Below are positions 14,017 to 24,713 of a stretch of 64,000 nt of DNA, piece by piece. Each line of letters starts with the position of its first letter. The stretch's first letter is position 1. The notes under the pieces are model-generated. The model was not told the origin of the DNA and ran no database searches. It saw nothing but the letters and a program-made list of their open reading frames with translations. This stretch comes from Tomocerus qinae (taxonomy: Eukaryota; Arthropoda; Collembola; Entomobryomorpha; Tomoceridae): contig CM034549.1 in NCBI GenBank assembly GCA_020055645.1, forward strand, positions 22,713,930-22,777,929, given 5' to 3'. A program made the position numbers and the translations under genes.

Positions 14017-17000
14017 CTACACTGCCGTTCGTAAACCATTCAGGCTAATACCTTTGCTGAGTTGCTGTTTGTGATACTGTCCTTGACTGCCTCCTCCATC
14101 TTTTCGGGCTACCAACACACTAAGACATTGAACCCATTCATTTGCATTTTTACCATCCTTAGGTTTTAAAACAAAACTTTTGTCTTGGGTGAAAATTTCA
14201 AAGGCCTTGGGTATATTACGATGTCCCCTCGTAACGCGAACCGAAAGTATTTGGTGCAGGTTGAGCGTCGAAGACGACGAATCATTCTGCATACAACGTA
14301 TTTAATTTTAATTAGGCTGATCGTAATATATTATTTAGCTACATAATAAGCGCTTTAAATGGTAAAAAAACCCACCCCTCTAGCATGAAGCTGCCCACCA
14401 GACAATGTAAAATATCTGGTTTTCCAGCGCTTAAATAATCTCCACTTTCCTTTTTTCTCTTTAAGACACCCTTCAATTATGGGTTCCTCCGAAGAAAGAA
14501 ATTCAAGTGCCCTGAAATATTTAATAATCGTTATGTACTACAAAATCATCTTTGTCATCTTTGAATCTTGCATTGGAATTACAGAGTTGACTTTAGTATA
14601 CAAAGTATACAAGTAGGCACTGATTTTATTGATATGACGTACCTATCTGGATGGCTGCATAAAAAGCATCCCCATTGCGATTTGATAGCATTGAATTCAA
14701 AAAGATCAAAGAAGCCAGAATTCCGTAACTCTAGTAAAAGGGCATCTTGGTCCTGAAACATCAAGAGATATAATACATTGTTAGAAATGTTATTCATATA
14801 ACTTCCTATAAATATCCACTTATTAGAAAAATTATTACCCTGCTGCTGGGGAAAGCACTTGTTACAAGAGTCAGGAACGATTTATTTTCCGATTTTAATG
14901 TGTCCCAGCAATTTTTAAGACTGCTAACTGAAGTTTCTCGTGTGCTTAATGCGGAACTAGAGCGGGCTTGAAGCGCAAGGAACATAATATGAATCTGTAA
15001 GTTAATTTAATTTAATTTTAGTCAAATACATGATATTATGTAACGTCCATTTTATTTTATTTCAGTGAAAAACATGATATGTATCTGCAATCTGTAGGTC
15101 AGTTTCATTCAATTTTAGTGAAAAAGAGTTTCCGTTGTCCGTGTTTTGAATAGAATGTACTTCGTTTTCGAATATAGCTTTTATAAAGTTAATGACATAA
15201 CCTATAGGTAAGCATGTATGCACGAATAAATTTGGAACCTACCCAAGCGCGAGGACTTCTTGTTTTCATCGCAAACAAATGATGATTTGTATAGACACAA
15301 TGATCCGTATGGAAATGACAAGCAAAATGAAGTTTTGCATTCTTTTTAGACTTCCTCTCTGTAATTACATTACATTATTAATTTCCGTCAATAATATTAA
15401 CAATGAACATTTCTACATACTTCAATTTCAACGCTACGTATTTTAGATCATGTTTTATAGACTTCTATATCCATGTATCCGTAGATAAGCTACTTAAGAT
15501 ACTCAAGAATGCGATTAGCATCAAAGGAATATTAACAATAATAATAGCACAAGAGAATATAGTAGAGCTGTTAGATATGGAAATGTGAACAATATCTCTG
15601 GTTAAGGTTACTCGGGTATAAAAATTTTAATCACCTTCAATCGTGCATTTAACTGGCAAAGGAATGCGGACCGATATCTTTTCCATGTAAGATCTGATCA
15701 CTGCGATGGAAAAACTTTTATGTTAGTATTTCTTGAACTGTTTACCATTTAAACATTATAGTACTTTTACATCATATGGTAGTAGCTTTTACTTTTTTAC
15801 TGATGAATATGCTAATTACTAAATTTTGATGTGCACTTTTTGTATAAAAGAATCTTACCGTCTAAATGTTTTTCACAAAAATGCTGGACTGTGTCCCTCA
15901 TGGGATACGGTTCGAATACACTTATTCTCTGCCGAAAACAATAAAAATTTCTTTAGTTGCAATTATGTAGAGGGGTAAATACCAATATTTTAAACCATAA
16001 GATTTGGTGATGCCATGAAAGACAAAAATGCAAACTTACTGCACTGTCATCTTGTTGAATGAAAGTCACGCTTGTATTGTTGTCGTAATTTCCATTATTG
16101 TTGTTCCTAAGGTCAGGTTGGCTTTGGTGCTGATGATACTGTTGCTGAATTGGAAATGCGTGATTTGTTGAACTTTGATTAGTTACTGGCGTGGGAGGAT
16201 GTAGTAGTCCTTTGGAGTACAAACCCGTGTTATTTGCTTGCGTTATGTGAGTCGTTGACAACATTCGGGACCCGGTATAATTGCTATTTACATTGCTATT
16301 GTTGGCTGCAGTACTTAACATTGATGCTGTGGAATTTCCCAGAAAGTAGTTCTGGAGAATGGAATGTGATTGAAGCTGAGGGGATGTAATTGTCGCCCAG
16401 TTACTACTGCTATGCGATGCATTGTTATTTGCGTTTCCAGAAGAGATGCCCATTGTTGTTGGAAGACCACTTGTTGGAACTGGATTAATATTCACCATTA
16501 TAAAAAAGCTTTTCTCAAAATATCAACACCCAAAATACGGTAAAATGCTCTTACTTGAACTTAGTGAGTTTAAAGGTGAACTTGGCACGGTGGTGATGTA
16601 ATTCTGATCCTCTTTCAATCCTGATATGCTACTGTTTTTCATTGATAAAAGAAAACTGATAATGAATCCAAGATATTCATGTAATTTATATTATTTAAAG
16701 GAAATTCCTTACCACACACTCCTGTTTTGATACGAAGACGTGGGTGTTGTCCTTTTCTTGGCTAGAGTTGCAATGGAATTTCCTGAAACGTTGAGATTGA
16801 GTCTTGTCAGACTTTTGTGCTGGCTTGCATTGCTACTTCCATAGTTGGACTGCTGCGTTAACGATTGCGGTTGATAATAATAATTATGAGTAGGAGACGC
16901 AACGTACGGCTGTTTGACAGGAATCCCTGCTAAATTCATAAACACACCAATTCACACGATTTGAATTGTAACAAAGTATCTTTCTATTCTATTTTTAACT

Positions 17001-19239
17001 ACACCTCAATGGATGTGTGATGTGAATTGAGTCTAAGAACGTCCCATTCAAGTGCAAAAATTATCAATATATAGAGACAAACCATTTAATCTTGTGAGTG
17101 AATTTGCGACAATATTGTTTCCAACTGTGCGATGTCTGCTTCCTTCGTACATAAGCGTAGACTGGTTAATACTCGGGTAGCACCTTACTAAGCTACTACT
17201 TCCACTATTCATATGCAGCAGCGACGAGGACGATCCATTTGCCACGGGCTGTTTAGAAAGCAGTTCTGAAGATGAAGATGTTGCTGTGCTGGCTTGTGGA
17301 TGCTGATTTATCTTGACTATTGTGATGTTATTATTTCTACATTAGATAATATCAGGTTTAATATTTTTAAATAACTGTTTCTAATTACACATTTCTAAGT
17401 TATCAAAAGACTCTTTTCTTTGTCACAAATGCTTCAACAAGATTTGTATTGATTATTGTACAGCCTACCTTCTACTGCTTAGGTCCCAGAGTTTATCAAT
17501 GAAAATCCGTCCAACTCCGGAAGATGATGAAATATGAGTATATTTGCTAATTTTTTCGATTATTTCCTTATTTAATAAATCCGGATTAGAGTTACATAAA
17601 GATAATATTTCTCTTAAAATTTGCGTTTGAACTGATTGATCCGTCACATTTGATTGTAGCAAGAGAACCATATTGTTTAGAGACTGGATTGATTTCCCCT
17701 GAAATAGTATGTTCAATTATCGCTACTTAAAAGTACATAAAAACATGATATTTACAGCAATTAATCGCATTTGGACACTTACCCTGTTGTTGATGCCTAT
17801 TCTGGAGAAAACTTCCGCAGCAGTAATGCTAGCAGCAGGTACACAAAATGCGGGACCACTAGTTACAGATTTTTTAATCGCATCCATGTGATCTTGTATT
17901 AACCTAGATGAACTGGACATTTCCAGAAATACTTCAAGTGTTGGCACAACCGTGGAAGAGTTTTTGAGACAGTCTAGTAGTTGAGGCAGAGATGGTTCCA
18001 ATAGCTAAGTAAAACATCAATAAATGAACATACAAAACCTACATTTTAATCATCTTGAGTATCTCATAGAGTATTGAGTCTTTTAAGTACCTGAGCTGCA
18101 GACGAGGAATTGCTAGCTGCCACTAGCTTAAAGAGGTTTAATAAACAGGACTTTTCAAAGTCATCACAAGCGTGGAGTAAATTAGCCAATGCCATGATGT
18201 GCTAAATGCAATTAAATAAATATGATACTTAACAACTCCGTAACAGATGAAACTACCCAATTTGGACAAAAGTACACTACCTCATTGATCCGTTCTTGAT
18301 TTAGTGAATAAATCTGTGGCAGTATACGAGTTAAGTTATAATTTCCTGCAAAATTAAGAAATAAATTAGGAGACTACTCCTTTAAATGTTATTCAGAGAT
18401 TTAGAGGATAATAATAAACAAACCTCCAATTACAGAATCAATAATGGGTTGAATGTGTTCGGCCAATAAATCGGGATGTTCTATTGCAGCTAAAGGAAGA
18501 TAACTTGATACATTTCTACTGAGTTCATTATTGCCTTTGTGCAAAAATTTAACAGCTATTGGAAGAGCCTGTTTCATCACACTTCTTTTTGCGTAATTCT
18601 GAAATTGCGTAATACATAATTTAACAAAGGTTTTCTCAAAGTTAATTACAGAAATTATGTAACGACTGAATATGGGACACTTCTCACCAGAAATATACAT
18701 GCCAAAACATCGGATGCAATTTTAGCATGTGGTGGATCCACATCTTTACTTAGAGGTTTTAAATCATGATTTAAACAAGTCTTGAGTAAGTCCACCAATG
18801 CACTAATATGATCTTCAATACAATCCGTGTCCCTATCAAGTTATAGGAATATGCTTAGTACATTAATAATTGTAGGTATAAATATAATTGAGTATAAAAT
18901 AGTTCGGAAAATCAACCTTATCGTAGCTGTAACACGAGCAATACATATTTCCACAACCGACTGATCATTGTCATTTTGTACATATCTGTAAGACGAGGTG
19001 ATTTCCTGAACTTTACATATCACCTCTGAAAGATCATCCATAATAGCTGTATCAGAAAGCGAGAAGAGTTCGCCCGCCTGTAAAAATGACAATTCATTTC
19101 ACAACATTGTTCGGGGACGGACAAGAAAGAAATTCCTGGACATTTTAAGTGTTAACTTGTTTGTAAATTGTTATTATGTGTCAAACTGAACCTGGGACAA
19201 ATCTTTGCCACTTAGAACTAGTGAGAACAAGTGATGCAT
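14017..19239 (-). CDS. melt: Melted / VEPH1, PH-domain adaptor of insulin-FOXO-TOR signalling
   Basis: Membrane-associated adaptor. In Drosophila it binds Tsc1 and FOXO and modulates TOR and insulin output and fat storage. The first coding exon, 19192-19239, reads [16 protein letters not shown] and joins [20 protein letters not shown] at 19077. Next come conserved helical repeats: [54 protein letters not shown] and [16 protein letters not shown] long Ser/Asn/Gln-rich linker follows at about 17.3-16.0 kb. Then come [14 protein letters not shown] conserved exons near 15.9 ([19 protein letters not shown]), 15.65 ([20 protein letters not shown]), 14.9 and 14.7 kb. The protein ends in a C-terminal PH domain ([20 protein letters not shown] at about 14.45 kb, then [20 protein letters not shown] and [10 protein letters not shown] at 14.2-14.1 kb). 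Identity is firm because the order matches VEPH1 end to end; linker exon borders are less certain. Confidence 0.93.
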
Positions 19240-21689
19240 TTTGTAGAGATATTTCGGCTGTGTGGAAGTAGCAGGAAGCAGAAATCTCGCGGGTATTTAT
19301 CCAAACCGATTTTCGGTACGGGCTCGGGTTCGTGTGATCATGCGTTTTATCCATTACAATGCCATCAAGAAGGGTGCTTCAACAACTGTGGATGTCCCCA
19401 CCTTTTTGGAAATCACCACATGCCATTTTCAAGTTGAACTCACTCAGCAGCCGACGGAAGAAGGGGTCTAGACGAGGCAAGAGAAGTTATAAGTAAACAG
19501 AGGAAACGGGAAAATCGATTTCTACTTTTTACTATCATCTATATAGGTACAGGCATTATGGACTACTACTACTAGTCTAATAACCACTCACGACACGTCA
19601 ACTTCTATAACTCCAGCACTCAAAAATTAATAACACTACTTAACCGACTCCCCGTTTATCAGCTCGTGGTAAGTGATCTTGGTATATATAATTAGTACAA
19701 GAGCAATTTGTAAAGGAAGGAAGAATTTCTCACGTCTAGTTTACAAGTAGTTCTTTGTGGGACTAATAAATGGGTTTACTACAGGCATAAAGAAATGTAA
19801 ATATTAATTGTGTACTTGATTTGATTAATTTGCATTGTTTACGTAAGCAGCACACATTAAATTGAATAATTTATTTTATGTGTAAATGTAATTACCAAAA
19901 TCGAGCTGTATCTTTTCTGCGTTGTAACTCGTCTCCAGTGGAAAGATAACGTGTTTAATAATTGTCACCCTTGATTGCAGATATGGTATGTGTTGACAAT
20001 GACAGGCAGAGAACTGACATAATCTAAAAGAAACAACAACTTTTGAAAACTTCCAAAAATCACAGAGCAAGCAATCAGGTGCTTGTTATCTGGGATTTGT
20101 ACACACACATCAGACTTTGGCTTTTGCTGACCTCGACCATTGTTGCCATCGTCCTCCCTAACTCAAACTCAACATACAGGAAACTTCGGCTTAACGAACT
20201 GAATGAGACATACATATGTAGGTATGTAAACAAAACAGGTAACTTTTCGCACCTTATCTTCAACCACTTACTAAGCTATGCATATTTTACATTGTGTATG
20301 TGCACTAAATTGTCGTTTAGATCGCATGTACTGTGGGATGCATCAACGGGACTTTCTTTTAGCTTTACATAATATTATACCGATTACATTACTACTACGG
20401 TGAGCCATTCAACTAAAAGCAACTTTTATCACCGTCACCTCATGAGACAATCCACAGTTTTCCAAGTACCAATCTCACTTTTATATACGGCCACTGACTA
20501 CGGTCTATTCTCACTGAATGACAATGACATAATTCTATGGATATGACAAACACAGATTGTAGTACTCCAATTTAGATTAAACCTTTGTAGATAATTGGCA
20601 CACTACACACTAATTTTTAGTTCAGAGAGTTTATCTCTTACCTACTATTACGTATTATGTGCACTTTGGATTAGCAAATATTTGTCTTAACTTTGGATTC
20701 CGAGTCAGAGTCCCAAAACGTGCTCATTCAAAGAAGTATGCATGAGTGTGAGTGAGCCGATATAAATGTACCTACTTCATATTAGTTGCAATGCATTTAA
20801 ATGGAAACCGAATGTGGCTCAAGTATGCAATGATGTACAATGCAGTGAGATAAAAATAAGTCTTATATGTTTAAAAATAGATAATTCTATCTTTGTATTC
20901 AGCTGCATTTTTTAAATCAAATTGGCAACAACATAAAATTAATATCCAATTCCAAGATTAGCTTCCCATACTCCTTTTACACAATCTCCTCATAATATCA
21001 TTTGTGTTGCAAAATACTCCTTTAATAAAAGTCTAACAAAAAATCCAATGAATTATTGCAATCTTAGAATTATACCTTATTCTTTGTTACAGATATGCAT
21101 TATCAAAATGATATTATTGGATAGAAAATTCTATCAAATACCAGATATACAGCGTGTCCGCTAAAAATGTGAAATTTTTGGTTTGTTTTAGATACGTAAA
21201 AAATTCACATGTTTCGCGGACACCCCCTGTACAATATGGTCTTCTCATTTTTTCCATAAAATATTACTATAATGTTTTTAACATAAATGTGTACGAAATG
21301 TGCACCTGTTTATTATTTCACAATATATATTTCGGTTAATAACATAATAACATTGTAGTTACTTCTAAACAAAATTCTGGTTTCAACCAACCATGTAGCT
21401 CATATATGATTATATATAGTATATGATAGTTTCACAAATAAGATTTATTACAGTGGTTTATTTGGCACAAAGGCACGTAGTGGTATTAGCGCAAGGACAC
21501 TAGCAGTCATAAGTACCTCAGAAGTTAGTTAATATCATGCATTCATCATTCATCTTGTTCATCTTATTCTTAAGATGCAAGCTGCTTTTTTACTATGCGT
21601 GTTTTTACTGACTACTTAAATTGTTTGATTTTTGTGTAGCCAAGATAAGATTTGGGAACAAATATTTCTACATGTAATTTGGGAAAATC
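19240..21689. other. Divergent intergenic region between melted and M-Ras
   Basis: About 2.45 kb holding the 5' regions of both genes. Only short unconserved open frames are present. The one structured item I can support is the small inverted-repeat element at 21148-21231. A splice-acceptor-like site just upstream of the M-Ras ATG (about 21640) suggests a 5' UTR exon further left. Confidence 0.5.
21148..21231. mobile_element. Miniature TA-flanked inverted-repeat element (Tc1/mariner-like MITE relic)
   Basis: An 84-bp unit bounded by TA at both ends (21148-21149 and 21230-21231). It begins CAGCGTGTCCGC and its right end, read on the other strand, begins CAGGGGGTGTCCGC. The arms continue to match for about 33 bp through ATGTGAA and a T-run, leaving only a short centre. 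CAG...CTG ends next to TA are the pattern of Tc1/mariner non-autonomous elements. It has no coding capacity. Confidence 0.7.
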
Positions 21690-22616
21690 ATGACCAGTAA
21701 ACCTCCTCATCACAATGATTCTTTACCAGTCTTTAAACTGGTTGTTGTCGGTAATTCCTATGAGATTTATATTTTAGATCTTCCATATTATAGTGGTATG
21801 TAGATTTTGTAAATTTAAAATAAAAAATGCTAAATAATGCACTATATGATGATTTGAAGGTGACGGTGGTGTAGGAAAGTCTGCTTTGACCATACAGTTC
21901 TTCCAGAAAATGTTTGTCACTGATTATGACCCTACTATCGAAGATTCGTATATTCAACATACCGAAATCGATGGCGTCCTTTGTGTTTTAGATGGTAATT
22001 CTATATGTACCTACACTTAAGCTTATCTTTGAGATATAAAACAGTATAAGCTGTACAAATATATGAAAATTTGAATATTTTGAAACGTAGTACTGGACAC
22101 TGCTGGTCAAGAGGAATTTTCTGCAATGCGTGAACAATATATGAGGAAAGGAGATGGATTCTTACTCGTTTACTCCGTAACTGATAAACAAAGCTTTGAA
22201 AACATCATGCACTTTTACATCCAAATCCTCCGTGTGAAGGTATGCATAAGACTTTCAGAATAATTAGCTAATTAGTAATTAAGTACGTACTAACGAGATA
22301 AAAGGATTTCTAATTTTGTGAAGTGTTGTGTACTCTACTGGAATAATTAATTACCTTGCAGGATCGGGATTCGTATCCGATGCTTCTCGTTGCAAACAAA
22401 GTAGACTTGGTTCACCTTCGGAAAGTGAGCGAGGAGCAAGGACGAGAACTGAGTCACAAATTGAACATCCCATACATTGAAACGAGTGCTAAGGATCCGC
22501 CTCTGAATGTAGATGCAGCTTTTCATGAAGTCGTACGTATCATAAGGAATTATCCTCCGAATGATTTATACGACAGGAAAAAACGAGGGTCTAGGAAAAA
22601 TTGTATAGTAGCTTAG
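21690..22616 (+). CDS. MRAS: Ras-family small GTPase, M-Ras
   Basis: Plasma-membrane GTPase of the R-Ras/M-Ras branch; M-Ras with SHOC2-PP1 promotes Raf activation. Four exons (21690-21750, 21860-21994, 22091-22239, 22362-22616) give 199 residues. All five G motifs are intact: GDGGVGKS (G1), YDPTIEDSY effector loop, DTAGQEE (G3) with the catalytic Gln, NKVD (G4) and ETSAKD (G5). The N-terminal extension [20 protein letters not shown] and the stretch [19 protein letters not shown] separate M-Ras from H/K-Ras and Rheb. The C-terminus has a basic stretch ([10 protein letters not shown]) and the CAAX box CIVA. The terminal Ala favours farnesylation by the usual rule, whereas vertebrate M-Ras ends in Leu. 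Confidence in M-Ras over R-Ras is high but not absolute. Confidence 0.92.
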
Positions 22617-24713
22617 TTGAATCATAAAATATGTCGAGCTAAATAAGTAACGAATCATTTTCGGTTTAGTTATAAGTTATCGTTTACGTTTCGTTTGATA
22701 TTAATTTTTGTGATGTCTTCGTATTTTTGTATTACTGTTGTATACTATGGTGGTGTGGCGATGTAATCGGTACCTAACTAATAGGTTGTTTGAACTAACG
22801 TCTAGCCTGGTAAATAAGTATATCTGTTTGCATGCAAGTGTTAACTTTTTAACTGAAAATGTGAAGCTACAATGAACAAGGGAAAAAGCTGATTTGCCAC
22901 ACAAAAATATAGATTGAGATTATTAGTAGAAAATCTTGTTCAGGCCAACAACTATTAATACTAAACCAAAAAACAATCATCCACGAACTCGAATTGTATT
23001 CAGGTTCATATTCCAGTTACTACTTACTGTAGGTAATCATAGAGAACGAATTAATAAATTGCTATACAAAAAGTTTGTATACGGACAACGGAGGTATTCT
23101 GATGACATATTGTTGTTATACACTACTACTACAAATACATATTAAATGTAAGCTTATGTAATTAATTATTATTATTCTAGTACTACTACTTACTAATACG
23201 CATACATGTCGGATGTGCAATTCATTTTATTCACAATAGTATTAGGAAAACAATTTTTGAGTCACGATAATAGTCATTAATTCGCAATTGTCAACTCCTA
23301 CTTAAATATCTGTATTATGCATCTAGTCTTCCTTATTCTTAGTGTTGTGAATCTTACGTTTGTAGCAATATAGTTATGCATTTTAGTACATTGCATTTGC
23401 AACTCTATATTATACGTTTAAACCTGTGACCTAATAAAATAATGTGAACCAATTACCAACCACATCGTTTCAACATACTGACTGATCCATGTTATTTCTA
23501 TACTACAGCAAACCATGAACTGGTATTAAATCTGTAGATTTAATCATCAATCTCTAAAAGTTAATATTTTGTAACTTTCTTGTTGTAATTTTAGGTGCAC
23601 ATTTAATTTAGTTGTTTTAACAATTAGGTTTTCAACTTTTTAGGTATCTTTCATTTTTACTTGAGAATGTAATTCATCTAAAATGCATGCAAGAATAGGT
23701 ATATTGCATTATTTTATTATCGTTTCATAATCCATGATATTTGCCCTTGAAATGCCTATTAACTGTCAATTAGAACACTTTCGATAAACTTTATAGTAGT
23801 GACTCTAAAAGACTGTCCCTAAAAATTGAGAATATTTAACTATGAACCAAATTAATAACATTCTTGGTTAGTCCTTCTTTGGTTGGGGAAAGTTATTTTC
23901 ACCGGCTTTTGGTATAAGGCTGAGAGAGATTCCAGCCCAGATACAAACCATGCTTTCTTTGTCCAGGAAGAAAGTACACGGAGAAAGTGAGATGTGTCCG
24001 AATTGAGTTGAGGAAACAAAGCATCGAGTGAAGGGTGGAAGCGGTGTATTTCAAATATTCGGAACTTGGTCTTTATGATGCAACGAACGTGCCATCAGTG
24101 TCTGCAAAAATAGAATTCACATGAATGGATTCAAGTAATTTTTTGATCTCATCCTCAAGTTTCAACTTTGACCTTTCCCTGTACAGTTATAATGTTGTCA
24201 GATTATCCTCCTGTCAACTAAATGTCGAAATAATATACGCCTCATTTATTGCAAGTGCTCACAAGAACTAGTTCATTAATTGTGATTGTTTAGAGGTAAT
24301 TTTTTTACATTTTCAATTTATGTTTTCAATCTATCATTTTTTGACGATCTTAAGGGCCTGATTGTGTCCTTTCATTTTTGTTGCTGATCTTATCTATTGC
24401 GATTATTTTTTAAGCAACAGTATTTAGATTTCTAGTGATAAGTCACCACAAGGGTTGAGGTTGAGGCATGAATGTGAGTGCACATTCTGTCAAATTGTTT
24501 TATTCTTTTTATGAGATATTTAATTTATGTTGGATTTCATTTTCTAATGACACAGGAAAGGTACAACCATATCCAAGTGTTCATATTTAATGCTATTTTA
24601 AATAGTAATTATAATGATCATCATAAATCATAATGGTCTTATTTATGTTTTACCTTTAACATTTGATGAATATATTGATTTGACAGTTCAACTGGTAAAT
24701 AAATATTTTGAAG
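22617..24713. other. Intergenic region between M-Ras and OPA1
   Basis: AT-rich M-Ras 3' flank, followed by a visibly GC-richer patch at about 23.88-24.10 kb that can fold into two adjacent stem-loops and could be the OPA1 promoter or 5' UTR region. No protein-coding frame is recognisable. Confidence 0.5.
23433..23438 (+). terminator. Poly(A) signal candidate of M-Ras
   Basis: AATAAA about 820 nt downstream of the M-Ras stop, in an AT-rich 3' flank. Other AT-rich variants lie nearer, so this assignment is tentative. Confidence 0.3.

Noticed and set aside
15895-15925. tRNA B-box-like GGTTCGAAT
   Set aside because: It lies inside a melted exon (FEPYPMRD on the minus strand), and no A box or cloverleaf accompanies it.
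21690-22616. Rheb, which would have completed a TOR set with Tor and melted
   Set aside because: The G1 motif GDGGVGKS, the [11 protein letters not shown] extension and YDPTIEDSY are M-Ras/R-Ras features. Rheb has an Arg in G1 and a different effector context.
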